The position numbers were made by a program, and so were the translations under genes. A stretch of 64,000 nt of DNA from Crocosphaera chwakensis CCY0110 (lineage in GTDB: Bacteria; Cyanobacteriota; Cyanobacteriia; Cyanobacteriales; Microcystaceae). The DNA is taken from contig NZ_AAXW01000024.1 of the NCBI RefSeq assembly GCF_000169335.1, positions 1 to 64,000 on the forward strand. The letters run 5' to 3'. The notes under the pieces are model-generated. The model was not told where the DNA came from and ran no database searches. It saw only the letters and a program-made list of their open reading frames with translations. Below, in pieces: positions 1 through 10,300 of this stretch; the stretch's first letter is position 1, and every line of letters starts with the position of its first letter.

Positions 1-927
1 CGCAGAATGACTCGATTGTGCTAAATAAATTCCTGTTAGAATAATCATAAAACCTACTCCCGTAATTGATGTTAAACCCTCTGCAAAAATGACCCAAGCT
101 AATATAGCACTAACAATGGGTTCTAATAACAAGAACATCGCAATAAAACTAGAGGAAAATTTATCTAAGCAATCCGCTAATAATCTTTGTCCTAACCCTT
201 CTGAAATTAAACCTAATCCTATTACAGCTAACCAAGTTTCCCAGGTATTAGGAAATAACTTTTCTTCAGTAAATAGAACAAAAGGAACTAATAAAACACT
301 ACCAATTCCACAGCGCCAAAGTAAAATTGTTGTGGCAGAAAAATGATTTCTTAACTGTTCAACGATTAAAAAATAAATACCCAAGAAAACAGCAGATAAT
401 AAAGCATAAAAATCGCCTATTAAATGGCTATTCGTCCCCTGCAAATCTTGTAATCCGAGAAAAATTGCTCCTGATAACGCTAAAATCATCCCTAAAATAA
501 ATTGACTGTCAAACTGTTTTTTAAATAATAACCAAGCGAGAATACTGGTAAAAATAGGAGTCATATTATTTAACAACATACAGTTAGCAACACTGGTATA
601 TTGTAAGGAAATTGCCCACAATCCTAACGAGGTGATGGACATAATACCTACTAATAATAAAAGCAACCAATGTTTAGGAGTTAAAGGTGATTTTATTTCA
701 ATATTTTCAGAAAAATAAAATCGTTGTCTAATGGTTTGAGCTAATCCAAAAACAATAAAAAATATAAATAATCGATTAAAGACAGTGCTATTTGCACTTA
801 ACTCATTTTCACTAATACGAATAAAAATAGGAGCAAAAGAAATAGAAATCAAAGCAATTACTAGAGTTAAAAACAGAATCACATTAACTCTAGTGTTATC
901 TTGAGACGTTAGTTTAAGCTGAATCAT
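1..927 (-). CDS. DMT-family (EamA) permease, C-terminus cut by window edge
   Basis: Reading the minus strand from an ATG at 927 gives an uninterrupted frame that runs off the left edge (309 codons in view). The product is strongly hydrophobic, with about nine or ten membrane segments and the two-fold repeat layout of EamA drug/metabolite transporters. Recognisable landmarks are an early segment with FAPIFIR, the first-repeat stretch NNMTPIFTSILAW, and the second-repeat stretch LLEPIVSAILAWVIF near the visible end. It should sit in the inner membrane and export or import a small metabolite; the substrate cannot be read from sequence. No clear Shine-Dalgarno precedes the start. The nearest gene downstream lies outside the window. 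Confidence 0.85.
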   Translation of the reverse strand, partial: MIQLKLTSQDNTRVNVILFLTLVIALISISFAPIFIRISENELSANSTVFNRLFIFFIVFGLAQTIRQRFYFSENIEIKSPLTPKHWLLLLLVGIMSITSLGLWAISLQYTSVANCMLLNNMTPIFTSILAWLLFKKQFDSQFILGMILALSGAIFLGLQDLQGTNSHLIGDFYALLSAVFLGIYFLIVEQLRNHFSATTILLWRCGIGSVLLVPFVLFTEEKLFPNTWETWLAVIGLGLISEGLGQRLLADCLDKFSSSFIAMFLLLEPIVSAILAWVIFAEGLTSITGVGFMIILTGIYLAQSSHSA

Positions 928-1019
928 TTTTGTTTAACATTATTAATTATCAATAAATAAGAGGTTAAGAAATAATTTTCCTAACCCCTAAATCTCACCA
1001 TCTAAACCCCTATAATTTA

Positions 1020-1760
1020 CTAGTTTGTAGGAAACAGACTGGTTGGCTGCTGTTGCGCCAAAAATCGTTGATTAACGACTTCTTGAAAAGCGTTTAAGTC
1101 GTTTTGCCAATCATCAATTCCTTGCTTTAACTTAACAACCATTTCCTGAGGATTTTCGGCCGCTAAATTATAATTAAAATTACCCGCAAATAATAAAGCA
1201 GGAATGGCAGATTTATCCGGCATTTGGATTTTAGCCTCATTAATACTGAGGCTAAATTGACAGCGATCAAGTTGATACAGTAAATTTAAACCAGCTTGTA
1301 AGGGTGCATTGCCATAATTTTGCCACTCACCAGGAGATAAAAGGTTTTGAGTGATGAAGTTTCTAGCACCTTGATCATTGCCTGGAAAGGGAACTAAACT
1401 TTTAGGCGTAATGGATAATCCTTGATACTCTGCACTGGAGAGTTTGTCGACATATTGACGAGCAACATTCGGAATCTTGAGTTCATCAGGTTTTTTGCTT
1501 CCTAGAGACTCCATAAAGGTAATGGTGCGAGGTTGAGCAACGATACTAACACCATTTTGAAAGGTAACTTGTGAAAGATTTTGCCCTAAAACCGGCTGTT
1601 TACCCAGTTCCCACTCATTAGGAACAATTCCTGTCTGCTTGAGAAACTCTTGAGAGAGCATGGTAGGATTAAGATTTTTGGCCGAGATAGCGATCGCTAA
1701 TTCTTGAATTTCCCGAACTTCTAGGGGTTTTTTTTGCGTTTGATCCGATGGAGTTGCCAT
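1020..1760 (-). CDS. Conserved hypothetical protein (cyanobacterial)
   Basis: A 246-residue soluble protein of unknown function. I chose the ATG at 1760 (MATPSDQTQ) because an AAGGGA ribosome-binding site lies just upstream; an alternative start at 1796 adds 12 residues but has no such site. There is no signal peptide and no membrane segment. The N-terminal third is helical and polar; the middle is rich in Pro and Gly; the C-terminus ends in a Gln/Pro-rich tail. I recognise no catalytic motif. It is followed on the same strand, after a gap of about 100 bp, by another gene, so the two might be co-transcribed from the gene at 2750. Confidence 0.7.
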   Translation of the reverse strand: MATPSDQTQKKPLEVREIQELAIAISAKNLNPTMLSQEFLKQTGIVPNEWELGKQPVLGQNLSQVTFQNGVSIVAQPRTITFMESLGSKKPDELKIPNVARQYVDKLSSAEYQGLSITPKSLVPFPGNDQGARNFITQNLLSPGEWQNYGNAPLQAGLNLLYQLDRCQFSLSINEAKIQMPDKSAIPALLFAGNFNYNLAAENPQEMVVKLKQGIDDWQNDLNAFQEVVNQRFLAQQQPTSLFPTN

Positions 1761-1862
1761 AATATTTCCCTTAATGGTTTCTAAATGCGCTACCAAAGTC
1801 TGGCTATTCTCAGTTTAGGGGTTAAGCGGCCCCTCCATCGTCATTCATTAACAAATGTTACG

Positions 1863-2750
1863 TTATATTTCTGCCACTGCTCTTTCTATTAAGCGTCTGG
1901 CTAAGGTTTGAATTCCTGTGTGTTCATAATAATTAGTTGTCATGTCTAAAAAGGCTGCAAAATAATCTAATTTGTCTTCTGAATATTCAATAAAGTTGCT
2001 CAAGCGATCAAAAAGTCCCTCTCGACTGATATCTTTTTTGGCAACAAAGTCTGCCATCCAACCTTTAACCGAGTCAAAACTTTCCCCGATAAAATCCAGT
2101 TGATTACTGGTTTTATTCCCAGGAATTCCTTCTCTTATATCTTTAAAAGTGCCATTATTCTCTAATTCTTTAGGAGAAAGATTATTAAGTGTCGACTCTA
2201 CTTTCATAATAAAATCAGGACCGAAAGGAATTAAGCCATCTAAACAAACTAAAGCAGCCATTCTCATTAAAGATTCTCCGCTATAATCCCCTAAAGAAGC
2301 AACAAAATCCCCTATACTGTCCCCAGGAATGCCATTAATTTGACAAAAGGCCACTAATTCCGTTACTAATTTTAAGGATAAATCGAGAGCTTGAGCTTTA
2401 TCTGCGTTGGGAGTAATACGGTTTAAAAAGCCGAGAAATGAGACTTTTTCCCCAACTTTATTGGCTAAAGCAGCAGCACCTAAGGCACTGTCACTACTAT
2501 CAATCGTCTGATATAACCATAGGGCCCGTTGATAGCCTTGGGATTTATCATTAAACAGATAAACCGCGCGATCGCCAATTTGTTGGATCATCTCTTCATC
2601 GGTTTCTCCTGTCACCGTACGAATGGTATTCTCAAATCCCACTAAGTTATCCCATTCCCCAGGAACGACATAATCTAGAGTTTTTAAGACTCTGACGGTC
2701 ATATTATTAGTGGGTAATTCGTCTACAATTTCATAAATAGGTTTACTCAT
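1863..2750 (-). CDS. Conserved hypothetical protein, helical
   Basis: A protein of about 295 residues, predicted to be mostly alpha-helical and cytosolic, with no membrane segment. The start at 2750 (MSKPIYEIVDELP) is preferred because GAGGGG lies a few bases upstream; a longer frame starts at 2783 without such a site. Repeated short helices with Leu/Ala periodicity suggest a helical-repeat scaffold, but I see no named domain. It lies upstream of and on the same strand as the hypothetical gene ending at 1020. No function is proposed. Confidence 0.7.
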   Translation of the reverse strand: MSKPIYEIVDELPTNNMTVRVLKTLDYVVPGEWDNLVGFENTIRTVTGETDEEMIQQIGDRAVYLFNDKSQGYQRALWLYQTIDSSDSALGAAALANKVGEKVSFLGFLNRITPNADKAQALDLSLKLVTELVAFCQINGIPGDSIGDFVASLGDYSGESLMRMAALVCLDGLIPFGPDFIMKVESTLNNLSPKELENNGTFKDIREGIPGNKTSNQLDFIGESFDSVKGWMADFVAKKDISREGLFDRLSNFIEYSEDKLDYFAAFLDMTTNYYEHTGIQTLARRLIERAVAEI

Positions 2751-2865
2751 AACCCCTCGTGGCAATAATTTAACGTATGTCATAACTGTATCTTATTCGT
2801 CATGGTATTTGAGTAGAACGAAAGAACTGACAGCAGTTTGCAAGTTTGTAAAATACAAAAGTTTA

Positions 2866-3300
2866 TTATTCAGGTAAATAATCCATGTTTAATACTCGTT
2901 CAGAAGTAAAAGGACAGTTAATAGGAAAAGTTGTTAAAGGTAACCCTGTTTCAATTGATGCTTGTTTTCTTGCTTTTTGATAACAGGGTTCAAAAACTTC
3001 GTCAAAATAGCGTTTTAAACTAGGACTATCAGCAAAATCATCATCTAGTCTATCCCGATGTTCAAAAATAGTAGATCGCCAGCTTCTTGAACGCCTTTCC
3101 GGTTGATATTTATATTTTAATAGGTGACACAGAAGAATTTTTAAGTTACTTTTTACTGCTTTTTTTTCGCTTCTTCCCATATCTTCTATTTCTTCAATTA
3201 AATTATTAATATCTAATTCTGTTAACCTTCCTTCTCGTAATAGTTGTACAGTTTCTTCTAACCATAAACAATAATCTTTATCATATAAGTTTGTTTTCAT
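2866..3300 (-). CDS. DUF29 family protein
   Basis: A 144-residue protein with the hallmarks of the DUF29 family, which is expanded in cyanobacteria. The N-terminus has the YDKDYCLWLEETVQLLREG block, followed by LIEEIEDMGRSEKKAVKSNL, the long helix of the family, and then a basic SWRSTI stretch and the conserved FPxxCPF segment near the C-terminus. Length agrees with the family. Function is unknown; DUF29 genes often lie in mobile or defence-rich neighbourhoods, and here it is next to a RAYT transposase. Confidence 0.85.
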   Translation of the reverse strand: MKTNLYDKDYCLWLEETVQLLREGRLTELDINNLIEEIEDMGRSEKKAVKSNLKILLCHLLKYKYQPERRSRSWRSTIFEHRDRLDDDFADSPSLKRYFDEVFEPCYQKARKQASIETGLPLTTFPINCPFTSERVLNMDYLPE

Positions 3301-3380
3301 TATGACCTCTACTTTTGACGAGTATCATTTTAACTTTCTAAGCTGATTCTAAAATTCTAACATGAAGCACTTAAATAAGT

Positions 3381-3401
3381 AGGGTGGGCAATGCCCACCT
3401 T
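3381..3401. repeat. REP palindrome, left of the RAYT gene
   Basis: GGTGGGCAATGCCCACC forms two perfect 8-bp arms around one central base. The 21-bp unit is present in exactly inverted orientation at 4055-4075, on the other side of the transposase gene, and recurs at 11885 and 43761, with half copies at 4638 and 45765. This is what a REP/REPIN sequence mobilised by a RAYT protein should look like. Confidence 0.85.
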
Positions 3402-3427
3402 AGCAAGATAAAATAGAATAAACTATT

Positions 3428-4003
3428 ATGTCTAATTATCGCCGTTTTTATATTCCTGGTGGAACCTATTTTTTTACAATTGTTACTTATCAAAGAAAAC
3501 CTTATTTTGATAATTCTGATAACATTAATAAACTTCGTATAGCAGTAGCAACTGTCAAAAAAGAGATGCCTTTTAATATTATCGGTGCGGTTATTTTACC
3601 TGATCATCTTCATTTTCTTTGGACATTGCCTCCTAACGATCAAAACTATTCTAAACGCATTGGACGCATGAAAATGCTATTTACAAAATCATTTCGGGGT
3701 AATAATGCTTTACCTAAAACCGTTTCTACTTCTCGACAAAAACACCGTGAAAGTAATGTTTGGCAGCGTCGTTTTTGGGAACACACTATACAAGATGAAT
3801 CAGAGTTAGAAACTTATTTGAATTATATTCATTATAATCCAGTTAAACATGGTTTAGTTTCTTGTCCTCATTTATGGTTATATTCAAGTTTTCATACTTG
3901 GGTTAAAAAAGAAGGCTATTCGTCTAATTGGGGATGTGTTTGTCAGGGAAATTTAGATAAAATACCTAATTTTGATAACCTTAAAAATTATGTTGGTGAA
4001 TGA
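3428..4003 (+). CDS. REP-associated tyrosine transposase (RAYT, Y1/HUH family)
   Basis: A 191-residue single-strand DNA transposase related to IS200/IS605 TnpA. The N-terminus has the family opening RFYIPGGTYFFTIVT. The HUH metal-binding motif is visible as PDHLHFLW around residues 58-65, and the YIHYNPVKHG segment around residues 137-146 carries the likely catalytic tyrosine. RAYT proteins bind and process REP hairpins, and REP palindromes flank this gene on both sides as an inverted pair (3381-3401 and 4055-4075). Length is normal for the family and there is no frame disruption, so it is probably active. Confidence 0.92.
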   Translation: MSNYRRFYIPGGTYFFTIVTYQRKPYFDNSDNINKLRIAVATVKKEMPFNIIGAVILPDHLHFLWTLPPNDQNYSKRIGRMKMLFTKSFRGNNALPKTVSTSRQKHRESNVWQRRFWEHTIQDESELETYLNYIHYNPVKHGLVSCPHLWLYSSFHTWVKKEGYSSNWGCVCQGNLDKIPNFDNLKNYVGE

Positions 4004-4054
4004 TAGATATTATTAGAGATTATTTTAGATTGTTTTTTATCTTAGTTTAGTAGT

Positions 4055-4075
4055 AAGGTGGGCATTGCCCACCCT
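4055..4075. repeat. REP palindrome, right of the RAYT gene
   Basis: Exact reverse complement of the 21-bp unit at 3381-3401. Together the two make an inverted pair enclosing the RAYT gene, the usual arrangement of a REP-RAYT locus. It also sits 9 bp beyond the 3' end of the gene that ends at 4084 on the minus strand. Confidence 0.85.
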
Positions 4076-4083
4076 ACAAACTA

Positions 4084-4563
4084 TTAACTATCTTGAATAA
4101 ATCCTATTTTTTGTTTTGGTTCTTCAAGTTTTAGCTTAGGTAAAGCAATAAGTAGAAAACTTATTTGAGAAATATGTTGAACCAATTCAACTCGATTACC
4201 GTCATCAGTTAGTCCAATGAATAATACTAAACTAGGGTTATAGTAGCCAATATAAGAAACATGAAAGGTAATAGTTTGACCAAATGAAACAAGTTTTACC
4301 CCAACTTCATGTTCATTATCTAATTGAGAATCAAATTGATTGATTTTTGATAAAAGTTGTTTAGCATATTCACTAGCTAAGTTAGCACGTTGTGATTCAG
4401 CTAGAAAATTAGTTGAATCAATTGCTTGATTTTCACGACGTTTTTGTTCTAAAAGTGCATGATTAATTGCTGACATATCTGGAATTTGTGGTTTGAGATT
4501 AGCATTATACTTAATAAGATTAGTATCAATAGGAGGAAAGTTATTCAAATTAGGTTTATTCAT
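4084..4563 (-). CDS. Hypothetical protein, DUF6173-like
   Basis: A 159-residue soluble protein. The C-terminal two thirds (about residue 60 onward) contain EYAKQLLSKINQFDSQL, then GVKLVSFGQTITFHVSYIGYYNPSLVLFIG split over two blocks, then VELVQHISQISFLLIALPK and a final GFIQ. This pattern resembles the DUF6173 family from memory; I could not search. No catalytic residues are evident. The gene stands alone between the REP palindrome and the ribonucleotide reductase gene. Confidence 0.6.
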   Translation of the reverse strand: MNKPNLNNFPPIDTNLIKYNANLKPQIPDMSAINHALLEQKRRENQAIDSTNFLAESQRANLASEYAKQLLSKINQFDSQLDNEHEVGVKLVSFGQTITFHVSYIGYYNPSLVLFIGLTDDGNRVELVQHISQISFLLIALPKLKLEEPKQKIGFIQDS

Positions 4564-4637
4564 ATTTTTGCGTCTCTTGAAGTGGAATATTGGACAGAAA
4601 TGGGTTAAGATTAGCTAGTTAATTAGGTGAACATTTA

Positions 4638-4647
4638 GCCCACCTTA
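4638..4647. repeat. REP half-site downstream of nrdA
   Basis: GCCCACCTTA matches one arm of the REP unit seen at 3381-3401. The other arm has been lost. It lies 10 bp past the stop of the reductase gene. Confidence 0.4.
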
Positions 4648-4656
4648 CGCAACATA

Positions 4657-6966
4657 TTAATTAGCACAAGCAGTACAATTATTATCAGACTCCTTAAAAT
4701 CGTCTTTCTGCACTGTTCTAACGTAATATATCGCCTTACAACCTTCTTTCCACGCTAACAGTAACGTCTCAAAAATATCCTTAGCGGTTAAACAGCGTTC
4801 TGGTTCATTAGGAAAGTAAACACCCTGATTCAAATTAAACAATAATTCCATTGATATTCCTGTATCTATCCATTGTTGAATAGTAGAAACTGCTTTAACT
4901 ACTTTTTGTTGTTCTAAGGTCTTATTTTCGTGATAAAACCAAAACGAATCTTTAATAAATGGCGGTGCAATGGGAACCGTACCCTTAGCCCATTTATCAT
5001 AGAAGAAACGACTATAAACCGGTAAAATACTAGCAGTACAACCCTGTACTAAAGAGGAAGACGTATTAGGGGCGATCGCAGTAATATGGGAGTTACGAAT
5101 ACCATAGGTTTTAATATCTTCTGATAACTGTATCCAACGCTCTTTTTTATTGGCATTTTCGACAAACCAATTAACAGGTTTAGAACCTATTAATAACCCT
5201 TTACTCCAGTCACTTCCTGCAAACGCATCATAAGGACTTCTTTCTTTTGCTAACTCCATAGAAGTCTGAGTACACCAGTAACCCACCTCTTCAAAAATGT
5301 TACTAATTTCTGCTATATTTTCGTAGGTTAAACCCTGTTTAGCTAACCAGTCAGCTAACCCCATACAACCCACGCCAATAGTCCGATATCTATCATTATG
5401 ACTCTTAGCATCGTCAAAAGGAGGGTTAGTAATATCGATGGTATTATCTAGAATACGAACGGCAATTTTACACAAATAATTGAGTTCGTCTTCTTCAATA
5501 TTAGCTAAATTTAAGCTTACTAAATTGCAACAATGGGCTTCTTTTCCAGGGGTAACATTTGAGAATGATTCCGTGCATAAATTGACCCCAGGAATATAAC
5601 CAACGTGCTTGTTCGGATTCGCTTTATTAATAGTATCTTTAAACGCTAAATAAGGCATCCCCGTTTCTACCTGCGATCGCATAATAGTTTTAAACAATTC
5701 ACGGGCATTCACACGCTTATATAAGGTAATTTCTCGATCTATTTCTGCCTCAATTAAACGATAAGCTTCCTCAAACTTCTCCCCCCATAATTCTGCTAAT
5801 TCAATACCTAACTTTTCTCGAACTTCATAAGGATCAACTAACGTCCATTGTTCTTTATTTTCCACCCGACGCATAAATTCATCGGTCAATATTAACTGAG
5901 GAAAGACATCATAAGCTTTCCTTCTTTGGTCGCCATTTTCTGTTTGTATTTCCAAAAATTCGGGAACATCTAAATGCCAAATATCCACTCCAACGGTAAC
6001 GGCCCCGGCCCGTCGTCCCCCTTGGTTAACGGCGATCGCTGTATCATTTAATAACTTAATCCAAGGAATAATGCCACCAGATGCGTTATTTTTGCCCATC
6101 ACCCAGCTACCAGTTGCCCGAATACGACTGACGTTAACCCCTACACCACCGCCGTTTTTAGAGATTCTAGCGGTGTTGGTAATTTCTTCAAAAATGCTCT
6201 CTAGGTTGTCGTCAATAGACAAAATGAAACAACTGGTCAAAGACCCCCCCGGAACCCGTAAGTTAGCTAAAATGGGGGTGGCTAGAGACACTTTCCGACG
6301 GGCGATAGCCTCGTAAAATCGTTTAGCCCAAGGTAATCTATTTTCAGGACTTTCAACAGTGGCTAATAATAAGGCACAACTCAATAAAGCTTCTTGAGGT
6401 AGTTCTTCAGGCAACAGGTAACGACTGGTTAATAAGACAGCCCCTGCATAATCATAGTCTGTATCCCAGTCTGGATTGATCCATGACCCTGCTTCTTTTA
6501 ATTCTGTTTTAGAATAGGTTAAAAGACGATTATCGTACTGACCAGTTTCTACTTTAGTCTTAACGGTAGTTTCATAGTTACCGTATTGATAACCTCGGTT
6601 AACTAGAGTATCTTTCCACAGACTCCAGATATGTAGTCTCCCAGCAACATAACGCCAGTCTGGTTCGTTGGGACTACACATTTCCAAGGCGCAGTTAATT
6701 AGGTTATCCTGAATCTCTCTGGTGGTAATACCGTCACGGAGACGAGTGGTTAACCCTGCTTCTAAGGCAATACTATTAACATCTTTTTCGGCACAAGCCC
6801 AGTTGACAACAGCCCGTATCTTCCCAATATTTAATGCTGTCCATGACCCATCCCGTCGTCTCACTCTAATCTTACTTTCTCCTAGCTGTGAATGGTAACT
6901 AGGAGTAATGTGAGTGTCGTTGTGATGGGTTTGCTGAGGGGAAGTTATGACAGTGGGTTGCATCAT
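4657..6966 (-). CDS. nrdA: Class I ribonucleoside-diphosphate reductase, alpha (large) subunit
   Basis: A 769-residue catalytic subunit that reduces NDPs to dNDPs for DNA synthesis. An ATP-cone allosteric domain is at the N-terminus (residues about 33-120, starting IRVRRRDGSWTALNI). The barrel holds the redox cysteine in GGSLTSCFIL (about 245), the thiyl-radical site in NLCTES (about 464, with the glutamate two residues on), and the paired tyrosines in AIYYVRT (about 746), which relay the radical from a small subunit and mark it as class I. The C-terminal CTAC pair is the thiol shuttle. No nrdB lies in the window, so the partner is encoded elsewhere. An intein is absent. Confidence 0.93.
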   Translation of the reverse strand: MMQPTVITSPQQTHHNDTHITPSYHSQLGESKIRVRRRDGSWTALNIGKIRAVVNWACAEKDVNSIALEAGLTTRLRDGITTREIQDNLINCALEMCSPNEPDWRYVAGRLHIWSLWKDTLVNRGYQYGNYETTVKTKVETGQYDNRLLTYSKTELKEAGSWINPDWDTDYDYAGAVLLTSRYLLPEELPQEALLSCALLLATVESPENRLPWAKRFYEAIARRKVSLATPILANLRVPGGSLTSCFILSIDDNLESIFEEITNTARISKNGGGVGVNVSRIRATGSWVMGKNNASGGIIPWIKLLNDTAIAVNQGGRRAGAVTVGVDIWHLDVPEFLEIQTENGDQRRKAYDVFPQLILTDEFMRRVENKEQWTLVDPYEVREKLGIELAELWGEKFEEAYRLIEAEIDREITLYKRVNARELFKTIMRSQVETGMPYLAFKDTINKANPNKHVGYIPGVNLCTESFSNVTPGKEAHCCNLVSLNLANIEEDELNYLCKIAVRILDNTIDITNPPFDDAKSHNDRYRTIGVGCMGLADWLAKQGLTYENIAEISNIFEEVGYWCTQTSMELAKERSPYDAFAGSDWSKGLLIGSKPVNWFVENANKKERWIQLSEDIKTYGIRNSHITAIAPNTSSSLVQGCTASILPVYSRFFYDKWAKGTVPIAPPFIKDSFWFYHENKTLEQQKVVKAVSTIQQWIDTGISMELLFNLNQGVYFPNEPERCLTAKDIFETLLLAWKEGCKAIYYVRTVQKDDFKESDNNCTACAN

Positions 6967-7058
6967 TTATACTACTAAGTCTAATCAGAAAACTAATAAC
7001 TTTGTACTTAATTTTCGTCGAAATTTGTGTCAACTGGATTAGGACACTTTTTGGTTAT

Positions 7059-7117
7059 ACCACAGATATGGTGTAATGTCTGCCAGAATTTTTCATTGAT
7101 TACTCTATATATAGCTC
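7059..7117 (-). promoter_or_regulatory. Possible pair of NrdR boxes upstream of nrdA
   Basis: Two sites resembling the NrdR consensus lie in the 377-bp gap upstream of nrdA: 7102-7117 (ACTCTATATATAGCTC, about 12 of 16 consensus positions) and a weaker one at 7059-7074 (ACCACAGATATGGTGT, right half good). Centres are 43 bp apart, wider than the roughly three helical turns usual for NrdR pairs, so the call is tentative. The rest of this gap shows a weak 5-bp stem followed by five T at 7027-7052 and nothing else I can name. Confidence 0.3.
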
Positions 7118-7343
7118 ATGTGGATTTTTAGGATAACTGCTTTTGGTGAGGATGATTGTTATCTGAACTACAGTTATACGAGATTTGATAATTGATACTT
7201 AATAATTAATAATTATTTTTTGTAAATTATTGAGGAATATGATGATAGCATAGTTAATTAGTTAATTTGATAAGATGAGTAAATATCAGTAACATGAGAT
7301 AGGCAGTAGTTACTAGATAGTAAGAATAAAAAAAGGGAAAAAC

Positions 7344-10300
7344 ATGACAGTTTTACACGGAACTTGGATTGACAATACACAAGAAAAATATTTTTTTATT
7401 TGGGGAGAAAATTGGCGATCATTATCTGATGATCTTGTCTTACAAGATTCCATTTTACTACATCCTTTTGCTGTGGATAAAGATGAAGTTTTTGCTCAAT
7501 TAAATACTAATAACATTACATTTCAGTTTAAAAAAGATGTTAAATTTGTATCGGAAATATTTTATTTACCAAGTCAATCTATTGATAAGTCTAAAAAGCG
7601 TATTCCTTTATTGTCGACCCAATTAGAAGAAGACTTTTTTGATCAAGAAGGTATAGATTTTGTTTCTTGTAAAATTGAAGGAGTAGGCTTAAAAATTGAT
7701 GATACATTAGATATTTTGAGACAATTACCTTTAGGATTAACGGATAAAAGCGAAAATCTTTTAGGAGAGGATTTACAATTTTGGACTCATCTTTATCGTT
7801 GGAGTCTAGACTTATTAACGAGGGGAAAATATTTACCAGGAATTGAACAAGAAGAAAATGAAGCTTATGGACGATGGTATCCTTTACTAGATAGTTTAAT
7901 GGATCAGAAAAGATTCTCTAAATTTATGCAAACAATGCCCAATAGTTGTCTTGCTTATTATGAATTAACTGATGATAAAATTTTCTATTCTTTGATTAAA
8001 CAAACTATTATTCTTGATTTCTTTTCTAATATTATTGATCAACAAGTTCGGCAATTTGTTGATGTTTCCATTGCCTCTCATTCTTTCATTCAAAAGTGGC
8101 TACAATCTCTAACACAAAATATTTCTAACTTTGAAGCATCAGAATTTGAAATTAAAGGATTAAAAAATGCTCTAACTAACTGGACATCTTCTTTAGAAGA
8201 ATATATGATTAGTTCTGATAATCAGCAACTAGGAATTAATCAATTTAGGGTTTGTTTTCAACTAGAAACACCTCCAGATAATAATAAAACATCAGAACAA
8301 AGCAACTGGCGTTTAAACTATTATTTACAAGCATTAGATGATCCTAATTTTTTAATTTCTGCTCAAGCTATTTGGGATAACCCTGTAACTCAATTAGTTT
8401 GGAATAATAGAACCATCGATTACCCACAAGAAACCTTATTAAAAGGATTAGGTTTAGCGTCACGTTTATATTATCTCATCGAAGATAGCCTACAAGAAAC
8501 TTATCCTAGTTATTGCGAATTAGATCCCATACAAGTGTATGAGTTTATTCGGGCTACTGCTAATCTTCTTAAGGATAATGGATTAGGAGTTATCTTACCA
8601 GCCAGTTTAGAAAAAGGAGTGGAAGAGAAACGCTTAGGAATCAGTTTGACAGCCGAAGTAAAAGCTAAAAAAGGGCAAAGGCTAAGTTTAAATAGTTTAT
8701 TAAATTATAAATTGAATTTGGCGGTCGGGGATAAAATAATATCTAAGAAAGAATTTGAAAATCTGTTAGCTCAAAAATCCCCTTTAGTCGAAGTAAAAGG
8801 AGAATGGATCGCCTTACAACCTTCTGATGTTAAGGCAGCACAGGAAATTTTAAATAAGTCTTATGATCCCCTAGAATTATCTGTCGAAGACGCTTTAAGA
8901 TTCAGTACAGGAGATAGTTCAACCATTGCTAAACTACCCATTACTAACTTTGAAGCAACAGGCGACTTAGCTAATTTAATTAACGCTATAAATAATAATG
9001 AATCTATACCAATGATTGAAAATCCAGCAGGATTTAAAGGTCAATTACGTCCCTATCAGCAGCGAGGAGTGGGTTGGTTAGCTTTCTTAGAAAAGTGGGG
9101 ATTAGGTGCTTGTTTAGCCGATGATATGGGTCTGGGAAAAACACCGCAATTAATTGGCTTTTTACTCCATTTAAAAAGCGAAGATATGTTACAACAACCG
9201 ACATTAGTTGTCTGTCCGACATCAGTTTTAAATAATTGGGAAAGAGAGGTAAAGAAATTTGCGCCAAATTTGTCTACTTTGATTCATCATGGAGATAAAC
9301 GGAGTAAAGGAAAAGCCTTTTTTAAAGCAGTCAATGAAAAAAATGTCATCATTACAAGCTATTCTTTAATCCATCGAGATATCAAAAGCTTTGAACCAGT
9401 AGAATGGCAAGGAATTGTCTTAGATGAGGCACAAAATATTAAAAATCCTCAAGCCAAACAATCCCAAGCAGTACGTCAACTTTCGACACAGTTTCGTATT
9501 GCTTTAACAGGAACTCCTGTAGAAAATAGATTAAGTGAATTATGGTCAATTCTCGACTTTCTTAACCCAGGATTTTTAGGAACGCCACAATTTTTCCGTC
9601 GTCGGTTTGCCACTCCTATCGAAAAATATGGGGATAAACAATCATTACAAATTATGCGTTCTTTAGTACAACCTTTTATCTTAAGACGCTTAAAAACTGA
9701 TAAAACTATTATTCAAGATTTACCCGAAAAACAAGAAATGACAGTCTTTTGCGGGTTATCTTCAGAACAAGCACAACTTTATCAAGAATTAGTAGATAAT
9801 TCCCTAACTGAAATTGAAGAAAAAACAGGAATTCAACGAAAAGGCTTAATTTTAAGTTTACTGCTTAAACTCAAACAAATTTGTAACCATCCCGATCACT
9901 TTCTTAAGAAAAAATCCCTAAAAAAATCCGAACAATCGGGTAAATTATTAAGACTAGAAGAAATGTTAGAAGAATTAATTCAAGAAGGCGATCACGCTTT
10001 AATCTTCACTCAATTTTCTGAATGGGGAAAACTCTTAAAACCTTATTTAGAGAAAAAATTACAGCAAGAAGTTCTCTTTTTGTATGGTGCTACCCGTAGA
10101 GTCCAAAGACAAGAAATGATTGATCGCTTTCAACATGATCCCAACGGACCGAGAATTTTTATTCTATCCTTAAAAGCAGGAGGAACTGGATTGAACCTAA
10201 CCCGTGCTAACCACGTTTTCCATATTGATCGTTGGTGGAATCCAGCCGTAGAAAATCAAGCTACCGATCGCGCTTTTCGTCTCGGACAAAAAAGGAATGT

